Origin: Ceratopteris richardii
Lineage: Eukaryota > Streptophyta > Polypodiopsida > Polypodiales > Pteridaceae
Direction of reading: 5' to 3'
Assembly: GCA_020310875.1 (NCBI GenBank)
Contig: CM035441.1
Span: 91,474,995 to 91,538,994, forward strand
DNA: 64,000 bases
A program made the translations under genes and the position numbers. How positions within the stretch are numbered: position 1 is the stretch's first letter; every line of letters starts with the position of its first letter. Shown here one piece after another: positions 22,964 through 31,722 of the stretch. Under the pieces are notes generated by a model. The model was not told where the DNA came from. It worked only from the letters and a program-made list of their open reading frames with translations, and ran no database searches.

Positions 22964-24833
22964 CATTTTGCACAAGAGACATGCAATCTAAAGTTAGGAG
23001 TTGCATTATATGGGGTTAAACCATTTTCGATGAAATCTAGTAAATGGTCAACATGGCCAATGGTAGTCATCAACTACAACATTCCACCATACCTCAACAT
23101 TAAAAAGGAACATTTAATGATTTCACTTTTTATCCCCTGAAAAAGACAAGTTAAAGACATGAATGTATATCTTGCTCCTTTCATTGAAAATATCCAAGAG
23201 TTATGGAAAGGTATTAATGTCATTGACATATCAAAAGGTATTAATCAAAGACACATTATGGTTCGTGGAATTGTGGCTTGGGCTATACATGATTTTCTAG
23301 GATATAGCATCTGTTCTGGTAATGATGTTATCTTTTAATTTGATATATATAAAATTATATGTGAGTTAATCTAATTTTATCTTTATGGTTTTCATTCATT
23401 CAAGAATATCTACTAAGGGATATAAGGCTTTTACTTACTATGGTGATTGGTTGAGATCATTTATAGTAAGAATATCAATCAAAATATTTATCTTCGACAA
23501 CGATGGCTCTTATTTGATGATCATTTATTATGATGGAAACGAGAAGTGATACATTTCATAGGAAAGATTGAAATAGGTCAATATCCAAAACCAGTGACAC
23601 CTATGGATTTCTATCGAAAATGGACACATGGGTCTCTTATAGATCTACAATCTGAAAACTTTAGTGATGATGAAGCTGACGAGAATGTGAAGGTTAGAGG
23701 TAAAGAAAAATTATCATTATCAGAGAATCTATGGATATGGTATTCTTTGGAGTATTGGAACGAGTTAAAGATTGTTCATCTTCTTAATCCTATGCATATA
23801 TTCAAGAATATTGGTTATTCATTATGGCAACATCTTCTTGGATTAAAAGGCACAACAACATCAAGAAATGACTTATAGGATCAAAACTCAAAACCAAATT
23901 TATGACCACTATTTTATAAAAAACAACAAGAAACAACTTATGACCTGCTCTTTGGATACTTACGACAAAGAAGATGCAAACTATCAATAATACGATTTAG
24001 TCCTTTCGAAAATCTATAAGATATAAAGCATCTTTCTAAAAGATGTTTTCTTTGGATGATAGGAGTTAATCTGGGTTAAAGACACATGATTGGCATAACT
24101 CTTTGAAGCACATTCTACCTCTTGTTCTCAATGGCTATGCAATGAAAGGAGTACCAGACATGATCGATCCACTTGGATTGCTTATAAGGTAATTAATATA
24201 TAGGAATTTTTTATATCTTTGGTTTACAAATTAATATGTCTGATGGAGAAAGAGCTTACAACATCATTTTTTTGATAATCAAGTTCATTTATTGGTCCAC
24301 CTTGTGGATGAAATAGAGATTGCAGGAATTTTAAACACTCAATGGATGTTTTGGGTCAAGCAATTTATGGGCATATTAAAAGGTTATGCGTGAAAAATAG
24401 CAAAACCAGAAGGATCTATGGCAAAGGGATGGATGCTTGATGCGTGCATGTACTATGTTAGTGAATACCTTGGAAGAGTTCATGAAGAATCTCCACATGC
24501 ATGGACTAATGAGTATTCTTCAGAATTGATAGATGAGGTATTATCAGGTAAAGGAGTTCCATTTCAATTTACATTGCAAGAAAAAAGTGATATTTATACT
24601 TTATTGCATATAATAGCGAATGCATGCAAGCACTCATTCATGAATATGAACACAAGCTTCAAAATCTTGGAAGTAAAAGATAGAGAAACAAAAGATATAG
24701 ATGTAATCTTGATAGTAATGAGAATAAAAATATATCTTCTTTCATGGATTGGCTATATGCTTGTATGCAATGAACCAATGCAAATAATGAATGAATCTCA
24801 AATGATCAAAGAGAGTTATCGATAGGTTGTGAA
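22964..24833 (+). pseudogene. CACTA transposase, tnp2 C-terminal half and DUF4218
   Basis: After the TSD the frame resumes with 'AQETCNLKLGVALYGVKPF', then 'WSTWPMVVINYNIPPYLNIK', 'FIENIQELWKGIN' and 'MVRGIVAWAIHDFLGY', all in tnp2 order. Introns with GT-AG edges seem to lie near 23,319-23,404 and from 24,189. Later come 'LLNPMHIFKNIGYSLWQHLL' and 'SLKHILPLVLNGYAMKGVPD'. DUF4218 follows: 'VHLLVHLVDEIEIAGILNTQ', 'FMGILKGYA', then 'KPEGSMAKGWMLDACMYYVS' in the 135-codon frame 24,418-24,825. Stops and one frame slip at the first intron show decay. Confidence 0.8.
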
Positions 24834-24929
24834 AGAAAGGTAATTTGATTTTAAGAATATTCTATTTTTGCATATACATGTATATTAGTTTCTCTTCTAA
24901 TAATTTAGTTTTTATTGCAAGCTCAAATG

Positions 24930-25250
24930 TTCACTAATATGTGGGCGTTGTTGCTTCTTTCAATCAACTATCACATGCTAGCTCAAAAGATACAAACCTT
25001 ATAGATAGTGAACTTTGCTACGTAGGAACTATTGTTGGTATCTACAAAATATCATTTCGTATCTTCAAACAAATAAAAGGAATTTATAATTTTTATGATA
25101 CAGTTTATTATTTTTTTAAAGCACATTATAATGAATTTTTGTTTATTTTTATACTTTGAGAGGTTATGTTCAAGGTTGATTTGTTTTCAGCCAAGTATAA
25201 AGGTAATAATTTCACATTGAGAAGAGAATTATCTGGGTTTTGGGCAATTG
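24930..25250 (+). pseudogene. CACTA transposase C-terminal (DUF4216-like) piece
   Basis: The frame starting near 24,941 reads 'GVVASFNQLSHASSKDTNLI' and 'CYVGTIVGIYKISFRIFKQ', then, after a break, 'VMFKVDLFSAKYKG'. The pattern G(V)..S...ASSKD.N...YYG.I..I.E followed by V.FK.DW is typical of the DUF4216 region that follows DUF4218 in CACTA proteins. The end of this piece is uncertain because gypsy sequence begins at about 25,260. Confidence is moderate because the frame is short and broken. Confidence 0.5.
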
Positions 25251-25259
25251 GCTCTTCAA

Positions 25260-25457
25260 AAGTAATTTCCACCTTTTATTAAGTGTGCAATCGACCTTGT
25301 GACTATGCCTAAAAGTAGTAGTGGCATGAGGTATATAGTACTTGCACGTGAATATTTAACAAATCATGTTGAAGGTCGGGCACTTCGGTCTAATACTACT
25401 TATAATGTATGTCTATTTCTATTAGAAGAAGTGTTATCCAGATTTGGATATGTTGAG
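25260..25457 (+). pseudogene. Ty3/gypsy integrase core, left part
   Basis: The frame reads 'KCAIDLVTMPKSSSGMRYIV' then 'LAREYLTNHVEGRALRSNTT' and 'LLEEVLSRFGYVE'. This matches the DDE core of gypsy integrases of the type '-IDLVTMP--GM-YLVLAREDL-N-VEGRALR'. It is interrupted at 25,457 by the LTR of copia A and continues at 36,832. Removing A and one 5-bp duplication gives GYV-(E/G)-KVVAD in frame. Confidence 0.85.
25453..25457. repeat. Left target-site duplication of copia A
   Basis: TTGAG at 25,453-25,457 pairs with TTGGG at 36,827-36,831. One transition has occurred since insertion. The duplicated bases fall in the integrase codons for V-G/E, and dropping one copy restores the frame. Confidence 0.75.
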
Positions 25458-25580
25458 TGAAAAAACTTGGAGAAGCTTGTAGAAGGTAGAAAAGTGTGTT
25501 TCGAAGCCATGAAGTTTGGTCAAGCCAACCGGCACAAGACCAGCCCTTGAGCTTATGGAGACTCAAATAGACCTTATAGG
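25458..25580 (-). repeat. 3' LTR of copia A, outer piece
   Basis: Plus-strand start TGAAAAAACTTGGAGAAGC is the same as the 5' LTR start at 35,750; by eye the first ~120 bases differ at one position (GAAGCC versus GAAGCG). It is cut after ATAGG at 25,580 by element B. Confidence 0.95.
25576..25580. repeat. Target-site duplication of copia B (left copy)
   Basis: ATAGG at 25,576-25,580 and 30,736-30,740 flank element B perfectly. The unsplit 5' LTR of A reads ...CCTTATAGGCATGCAATAAG with a single copy (around 35,871), which confirms the insertion point. Confidence 0.98.
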
Positions 25581-25810
25581 TGTTGATATATTTAGGTAGT
25601 GATGTGTGTGAACACTCTAGGACCGCCGGGGCACTTTTTTCCCTCTTTAGGAGGTTTTTTTCCCCCGGCTTGTATATACGCCGATTGCCCTAATGGGCTA
25701 CTAATCTTTGTACATTCTCTAGTAATACATTCAGTCTTGTGTGTTGTGCTCCAAGCTTCTTCTTCTTCCTTGTGCTGTTCGCGTGCTTCCGCAGACGTCT
25801 AACTCCAACA
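25581..25810 (+). repeat. 5' LTR of copia B
   Basis: Starts TGTTGATATATTTAGG and ends CTAACTCCAACA, giving the TG...CA edges of LTRs. A TATA-like TTGTATATACG lies near 25,670, in the position of a promoter before the R region. Confidence 0.98.
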
Positions 25811-25812
25811 AT

Positions 25813-25824
25813 TGGTATCAGAGC
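25813..25824 (+). promoter_or_regulatory. Primer-binding site of copia B
   Basis: TGGTATCAGAGC two bases after the 5' LTR is the exact complement of the initiator-Met tRNA 3' end. Confidence 0.97.
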
Positions 25825-26165
25825 AGGTCGTTGCTTCTTCTAGGGCGCCGTCGACACTCCTCCGTTTGCAGTCTCAGATTCGCACAAAATTTGGTGAGCA
25901 TACTCAGGGTGTTTCCGAGATCAAAACAACTTCGCTCTGTGGTGCCGAAATCGCGATCTAAGCTCGTATCGGCCTCCGAACGCACTATCGCAGTGCTTGT
26001 GCAGGCTATTTCGTCCTTTTGTGCCAAAGGTATATACCAGTTTCTGTTCGCCAGTTTAAGCGTCTCGAAGTCTGCTACAGGTCTAGCAGAACTCGTCTAG
26101 GCAGTTCTGTTCAACTTTTTGAGATACAGTCAATTTTCTGCATCAAGGTATTTTAGTCACCGGCC

Positions 26166-29100
26166 ATGGCTGAAAGCAGTGATGTATTCCGTATGTTGGC
26201 TGTTGAGGATAAGTTGGATGGTACCAACTACCCATTATGGGCTTATATGATGCGACATGTACTGGTTGCAAAAGGATTGTGGAACATTGTGCAGGGTGTT
26301 GAAAGACGTCCTGTTACACCTGTAACGACAGGTACTGCAAATACAGGTGTTGGAGCTGATGAAGATGGTGTCGAAGATGATATTCCGCAGATTCCTGTTC
26401 GTGCTGCTGTTTCTGTTGCACCTACTGCAGAGCAGATTCGTTGGGATGGCAGAGATGCCCAGGCACATGCATTGATAGCTTTGTCTGTCAAACGTGCCAT
26501 TATTCCTCATATTCGCTCTTGCAGAACAGCAAAGGATGCTTGGGATACACTTACCACTTTGTACCAGGCTAGGAATGAGGCTCGTGTTGTTTACCTCCGA
26601 AAACAGTTGGAGAGTGAGCACATGAATGAAGGTGATTCGATGGACAGTTTTCTTACAAAGATCAAAGACCTGAAGGAACAATTGATTTCTGCTGATGAGG
26701 TTATACCAGATAGCTCACTTGTGCAGACCGTTTTGAATGGCCTTCCTGATTCATATCAGAGTTTTGCCTCTACTCTTCGATTGATGATGAAAGGCAATCC
26801 GAATGCCTTGTCATTTGAGGAATTAGTCTCTGTTCTGTTGCAGGAAGATCAGTCCAGGCAGAACAGGTCCATTATGCGTGTTGCAGATCAAGCTTTCCTG
26901 GCTAGTCAGAAGGGCAAAGGAAAATGGAGCTCTTCTACTAGTAAGCAGAAATCTGCAAATGCTGCACAATCGAAGAACCAGGATAAAGATGAGAACAAAT
27001 CAGAAAAGCAGAAATTGTACTGCAAGTACTGTAAAGGAAATGATCATATTATAAAGAACTGTCCAAAACTGGCTGCTAAAGAGGCAAAGAAGAAAGAGGC
27101 TGGAATGGTTGTTGCAGAGGCCTCTACACCAAAAACAGAGTCTGCAAATATTGTGCAGGAAGAAGAATGGGCGTTTACTACTGTCTGCAGTTTTGACCCA
27201 TCTTCTCATGATCACTGCATGTCTGCAGTAGACTCAGATGTTTGGTACATTGACAGTGGGGCGACCAAACATATTACCTCGCAGTGCAGTTTCTTCTCTT
27301 CACTCGAGCCTGCCCCTACAAGGAATACTGTCACATGCGCCAATAACTCCTCTTATCCTGTTATGGGAGTTGGTAAGATCATTCTGACTACTGCTGATGG
27401 TAGTTCTTTCACTTTGTCAGATGCTTTATTTGTGCCAGGGATCAAAAAGAACCTGTTATCAGTTTCTGCATTAGCCAAGATTGGCTTGGTTGTGAAATTC
27501 GTTGATGACAGGTGTACAGTCCATGATCTCTCAAATGGCGATGTGATTATTGCTTCTGGCATTTTATGTCGTGGGCTGTATAAGCTCATAGACTATGAAA
27601 GATCTGTGAATGATTCGGCATGTGCAGTTCATGATTCTCAGGCTATGTCAGATGCAAAGCTTTGGCATGCACGCTTTGGTCATCTGAATTTTGCTAGTTT
27701 GTTACGCCTACAGAAATCTGAAATGGTGTCCTCTTTGCCCAAACTTGAGGCACCTGGAAAACATGTTTGTGAAGGCTGTATTTTGGGCAAAATGCAGCGT
27801 TCTTCCTTTCCAAAAGATGGTTCAGTTCGGGCTATGCAGAAATTGCAGCTTGTACATAGTGATGTCTGTGGTCCTATGCAGACACCCTCTTTTGGAAATT
27901 ACCTTTACTTCGTGACTTTCATTGATGATTTTTCCAGGCATGCATGGGTATATCCACTCAAAGCAAAGTCCGAAGTGTTCATGTGCTTCAAACAGTTTTT
28001 GGTTTTGGCTGAAAATCTGTCAGCATGTAAAATGGGCACCCTCCGTTCTGATCGAGGGGGGGAATATATGTCTTCAGATTTTAATGCATTTCTGGCTGAA
28101 CGTGGGATAAAACACCAGTGTACAGTGCCGTATACACCTCAACAGAATGGAGTTGCTGAACGAAAGAACAGGTCACTCATGGAGATGGCGAGGTGCATGG
28201 TCAAAAGTCAGGCTTTACCACATAGTTTCTGGCTTGAGGCTGTCATGTGTGCAGCATATGTACTGAACAGGTGTCCCACCAAAGCGTTGCAGTCCATCAC
28301 TCCATATGAGGCTTGGCATGACCGCAAGCCATCTGTTGCTCATCTGCGTGTTTTTGGTTGTTTGGCATATGCATTAGTGCCGGAACAACATCGCAGAAAA
28401 TTGGATGATAAGGCAGTAAAATGTATTTTTGTTGGGTACAGTTCTGAAAGTAAAGGCTATCGTCTGTATCATCCACAGACTAAACGCATTCTGGTTAGCC
28501 GTGATGTTGTCTTTGTGGAAGATGCTATTCAGCCATTGCTTTCATGTACTAAGGAGACATCTGTTAGCTCCAAAGACATGTATGATACTTTGATGCCTCT
28601 TTTTACAGGTGGACAGGCTAGCGCTGGTCCTAATGAGGCAACTTCTCAGCCTTTGCAGATTTCATATGATGATGCAGATCATTCCATTTCTGATGCAGAT
28701 TTACATGATGCACTTGTTGATGAGAGAGCTGATATTGAACAATCAAAAACTATGCCAAAATGGCTGGTGCAGACTTTGCGTGACAGCAAATTAGATGCAC
28801 CTTTGTCATATCGTACTCGTTCAGGCTCTCATAGTACCTCCTTTGCATCAGATTGCTATGCTATGGCTGCATCTAGTCTCTGTGATGAGAATGAGCCTGT
28901 TTCTTTTGATGAAGCACAAAATTCAGAAAATTGGATGGCTGCTATGCAATCTGAATATGATGCTATAATGAAGAATGGTACATGGTCTTTATGTGACTTG
29001 CCTCCTGGCAAGAAGGCCATTGGCACTAAGTGGGTATACAAGCTGAAGCGTAAACCTGATGGTACAGTTGACAGGTATAAGGCTAGGCTTGTTGCAAAGG

Positions 29101-30431
29101 GTTATGCGCAGGAAAGAGGCATTGATTTTGATGAGACCTTTGCACCTACATGCCGTATGACTACTGTTCGGAGCATTTGTGCACTTGCAGCCCATCATGG
29201 TTGGAATGTACATCAGTTGGACATTAAAACAGCATTTCTGAATGGTGACTTGCATGAAGAAGTGTATGTTTTTCAGCCCCGTGGCTTTGTGCAGAAAGGG
29301 CATGAAAACCAGGTGTGCAGGTTAAAGAAGGCGTTATATGGTTTAAAGCAAGCACCACGTGCTTGGTATGAGAAAATACATGCCTATCTGATTGCACATG
29401 GTTTTGAGAACAGTCCAACTGAAAGCACCTTATATGTTAAGCGTGCTAATGATGTGCTTCTGATCATTGTTGTCTATGTATACGACATGCTGCTCACTGG
29501 TCCTCTTGAAAAGCATATTGCTGATTTCAAGGCTGATTTGCATGCCTCATTTGAGATGTCTGATTTGGGGCATTTGCATCACTATTTGGGCATTCAGTTT
29601 ATGCAAGTTGATGGTGGAATGGCTTTGTGTCAAACAAAATATATTGACACATTATTGCAGCGTTTTGGCCTTGAAGACTGTAAGCTTATTGCCACTCCTA
29701 TGGAGACAGGTTTACGATTGAGTCTTCATGATGCTGGAGATGCATTTGATGCTGTTCTCTATCAGCAGGCCGTTGGATGCTTGATTTACTTATGCATTAC
29801 TCGGCCAGATATTCAGTTTGCTGTCTCACAGATGAGCAGGTTTATGCATTGCCCAGGAGTCACGCATTGGAAAGCGGTTAAGCGCATCTTTCGCTACTTG
29901 AGTGGTACTCGGCTACTTGGGTTGTTTTATCCCAAGGGGGGATCACTACCGCCAGATTTTCATGCTTTTTCTGACTCAGATTGGGCTGGTTGCTATGACA
30001 CTCGTGTGTCCACCAGTGGTTTTTGCTTCATGCTTGGTAGCTCATGTATATCTTGGTTGAGCAAGAAGCAGCCTACTGTGACCACTTCCAGTTGTGAGGC
30101 TGAGTATAGGGCAGCTTTCACAGCGACTGTTGAGTGTGTGTGGCTCAGACGCCTTATGGCTGATTTGGGTGTTGGCCAGTCTTCTGCCACCACCATCTTC
30201 ACTGACAGTCAGAGCGCATTGGCAGTTGCGAGGAACCCTGTGTTCCATGCTCGCACTAAGCACATTGAGGTGCATTATCACTATGGCAGGGAGAGGTTCT
30301 CTGCTGGGGAGATCAGCTTGGCATATGTGCCCCCGCAGGAGAACATTGCAGACCTTTTCACGAAGGCTCTGCCTAGGGAGAAGTTTGAAGCTTTCCGCAA
30401 AGCTTTGGGCTTACTTCCTTTTGTGGAGTGA
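26166..30431 (+). CDS. copia B Gag-Pol polyprotein, open but RT box altered
   Basis: One frame of 1421 codons encodes the entire copia polyprotein, which packages, reverse-transcribes and integrates the element. Gag (UBN2-type) spans about residues 1-250. A CCHC knuckle has C286, C289, H294 and C299. Protease D-S-G-A is at 363-366. The pre-integrase zinc site starts at H501. Integrase catalytic D566, D629 and E665 give a D-35-E spacing. RT has D1019 (in 'QLDIKTAFLNG'), but the YVDD box at 1104-1107 reads YVYD. RNase H has D1270 ('FSDSDW') and E1313 ('CEAEY'). The start is the first ATG after the leader and matches the gag starts of the sibling copies. Asp1106 to Tyr should cripple DNA synthesis. 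Confidence 0.96.
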   Translation: MAESSDVFRMLAVEDKLDGTNYPLWAYMMRHVLVAKGLWNIVQGVERRPVTPVTTGTANTGVGADEDGVEDDIPQIPVRAAVSVAPTAEQIRWDGRDAQAHALIALSVKRAIIPHIRSCRTAKDAWDTLTTLYQARNEARVVYLRKQLESEHMNEGDSMDSFLTKIKDLKEQLISADEVIPDSSLVQTVLNGLPDSYQSFASTLRLMMKGNPNALSFEELVSVLLQEDQSRQNRSIMRVADQAFLASQKGKGKWSSSTSKQKSANAAQSKNQDKDENKSEKQKLYCKYCKGNDHIIKNCPKLAAKEAKKKEAGMVVAEASTPKTESANIVQEEEWAFTTVCSFDPSSHDHCMSAVDSDVWYIDSGATKHITSQCSFFSSLEPAPTRNTVTCANNSSYPVMGVGKIILTTADGSSFTLSDALFVPGIKKNLLSVSALAKIGLVVKFVDDRCTVHDLSNGDVIIASGILCRGLYKLIDYERSVNDSACAVHDSQAMSDAKLWHARFGHLNFASLLRLQKSEMVSSLPKLEAPGKHVCEGCILGKMQRSSFPKDGSVRAMQKLQLVHSDVCGPMQTPSFGNYLYFVTFIDDFSRHAWVYPLKAKSEVFMCFKQFLVLAENLSACKMGTLRSDRGGEYMSSDFNAFLAERGIKHQCTVPYTPQQNGVAERKNRSLMEMARCMVKSQALPHSFWLEAVMCAAYVLNRCPTKALQSITPYEAWHDRKPSVAHLRVFGCLAYALVPEQHRRKLDDKAVKCIFVGYSSESKGYRLYHPQTKRILVSRDVVFVEDAIQPLLSCTKETSVSSKDMYDTLMPLFTGGQASAGPNEATSQPLQISYDDADHSISDADLHDALVDERADIEQSKTMPKWLVQTLRDSKLDAPLSYRTRSGSHSTSFASDCYAMAASSLCDENEPVSFDEAQNSENWMAAMQSEYDAIMKNGTWSLCDLPPGKKAIGTKWVYKLKRKPDGTVDRYKARLVAKGYAQERGIDFDETFAPTCRMTTVRSICALAAHHGWNVHQLDIKTAFLNGDLHEEVYVFQPRGFVQKGHENQVCRLKKALYGLKQAPRAWYEKIHAYLIAHGFENSPTESTLYVKRANDVLLIIVVYVYDMLLTGPLEKHIADFKADLHASFEMSDLGHLHHYLGIQFMQVDGGMALCQTKYIDTLLQRFGLEDCKLIATPMETGLRLSLHDAGDAFDAVLYQQAVGCLIYLCITRPDIQFAVSQMSRFMHCPGVTHWKAVKRIFRYLSGTRLLGLFYPKGGSLPPDFHAFSDSDWAGCYDTRVSTSGFCFMLGSSCISWLSKKQPTVTTSSCEAEYRAAFTATVECVWLRRLMADLGVGQSSATTIFTDSQSALAVARNPVFHARTKHIEVHYHYGRERFSAGEISLAYVPPQENIADLFTKALPREKFEAFRKALGLLPFVE

Positions 30432-30493
30432 TTTCCACATAGCTTGGCACTTCCTTATACATGAGTGTCAGCTCCTTGTTCACCGCATCACTC

Positions 30494-30505
30494 CCAGGGG
30501 GGATT
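30494..30505 (+). promoter_or_regulatory. Polypurine tract of copia B
   Basis: CAGGGGGGATT lies directly before the 3' LTR, the place where plus-strand DNA synthesis is primed. Confidence 0.85.
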
Positions 30506-30735
30506 TGTTGATATATTTAGGTAGTGATGTGTGTGAACACTCTAGGACCGCCGGGGCACTTTTTTCCCTCTTTAGGAGGTTTTTTTCCCCCGGCTTGTAT
30601 ATACGCCGATTGCCCTAATGGGCTACTAATCTTTGTACATTCTCTAGTAATACATTCAGTCTTGTGTGTTGTGCTCCAAGCTTCTTCTTCTTCCTTATGC
30701 TGTTCGCGTGCTTCCGCAGACGTCTAACTCCAACA
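30506..30735 (+). repeat. 3' LTR of copia B
   Basis: 230 bp, one mismatch to the 5' LTR. It is followed by ATAGG and then the rest of the A LTR (CATGCAATAAG). Confidence 0.98.
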
Positions 30736-30740
30736 ATAGG

Positions 30741-31690
30741 CATGCAATAAGTGCAAAGAAACACACTATGTACTTTGGAGCATCAAGGAGAATGAGTCCA
30801 TACAAAACAGATAGGTTCGCGGGTCGACTAGCTCAAACAACTTCTATGGAAGAGACAATGAACTTCAAATGCCCATAGAGACCAGCGTGATTACAATTAT
30901 AAAACATCATTTTATGGGAGTGATAAACATAGGGTTGAGTGTATGGAATGCACAAAATTATAAGGAATAAGCAAAATATGCTATAGGAATGAATGCGACA
31001 TTCACCAGTGGTACTTCCTATTTTTTAGGAATACGTAGAGATTGACCCCGAGATAGAAAAACTGATATTTCTCCCCATCTACTGAACCAAATGCTATGAA
31101 ACTTTATAGGCATAAACTAGACACTTATACCTTTCCAGTGCGTTATCTTTCACTCAATTTGGAGCTCTAGAGAGAGAGCAGCAGCCTCTGCAAGATTACT
31201 ATTGGCGAAGAAGATGATGCAGAGAATTGAAGGAGCAAGACAATGATGGTCACAAGTGTATGTATATTGCTTCCAGGTAATATACAAGTGATTTCAAGTC
31301 TTTATATAGCCTCTAGGAGTGTTCCACGACTTTTACAAGTTGAATTTGAATTCAAATGAAGGTGGGAATGGTTGTTGGAGGGAATCAATTCACTTTCCTA
31401 CAATCTAGGAAAAGTGAAGATCTACTTTGATCTACTTTTAGGTGATTGATTGCTTGATTGAATGCAACTTCAACCACCACAAATTCGTGGGATTTGGGCT
31501 CTATCTTTCTACCTTTACATGTGTAAAGCTCAAGGCTTTTACAACGGTAAATGAGCCATCAAAAATCTCTCAAAAAATACAATAAATAAGCATAAGAAAA
31601 TGAACTCTCCAATGGATATCCTTTCGACGTGATAGCCTTTGATGTAGATCAAATCCACCTCAAGCATAGTGTAAGCTTGATGTTCCAACA
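30741..31690 (-). repeat. 3' LTR of copia A, inner piece
   Basis: Continues the A LTR after B. The minus-strand beginning, TGTTGGAACATCAAGC, lies at 31,690. Compared by eye with the 5' LTR (35,876-36,826), there are scattered substitutions and small indels (for example a stretch near 30,840 and one near 31,020), so A is clearly older than B. Confidence 0.95.
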
Positions 31691-31703
31691 GCTCCCCCTC
31701 AAG
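31691..31703 (-). promoter_or_regulatory. Polypurine tract of copia A
   Basis: The minus strand reads TTGAGGGGGAGC immediately before the 3' LTR start. Confidence 0.88.
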
Positions 31704-31722
31704 CTAAAGTATGCTTCAGTCT

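Larger units (their letters stand above)
10850..25250 (+). mobile_element. Degenerate CACTA (En/Spm, tnp2-type) DNA transposon gene
   Basis: Pieces of one plus-strand transposase gene can be followed from about 10,880 to 25,250 in the normal domain order: N-terminal lead-in, transposase family tnp2, DUF4218, DUF4216-like. The gene is split by introns and by the nested copia block at 13,945-22,963. I did not find the CACTA terminal repeats, so the element's true ends are unknown. It is the oldest layer of the left-hand nest. Confidence 0.75.
25581..30735 (+). mobile_element. copia B, complete young element (5155 bp)
   Basis: All parts are present: 230-bp LTRs, primer site, 355-bp leader, one open 1421-codon gag-pol, polypurine tract and perfect TSD. 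The LTRs differ at one base (TTGTGCTG at 25,777 against TTATGCTG at 30,702). It is the youngest insertion seen in the window. RT carries a substitution in its YVDD box, so it may not be autonomous. Confidence 0.98.
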
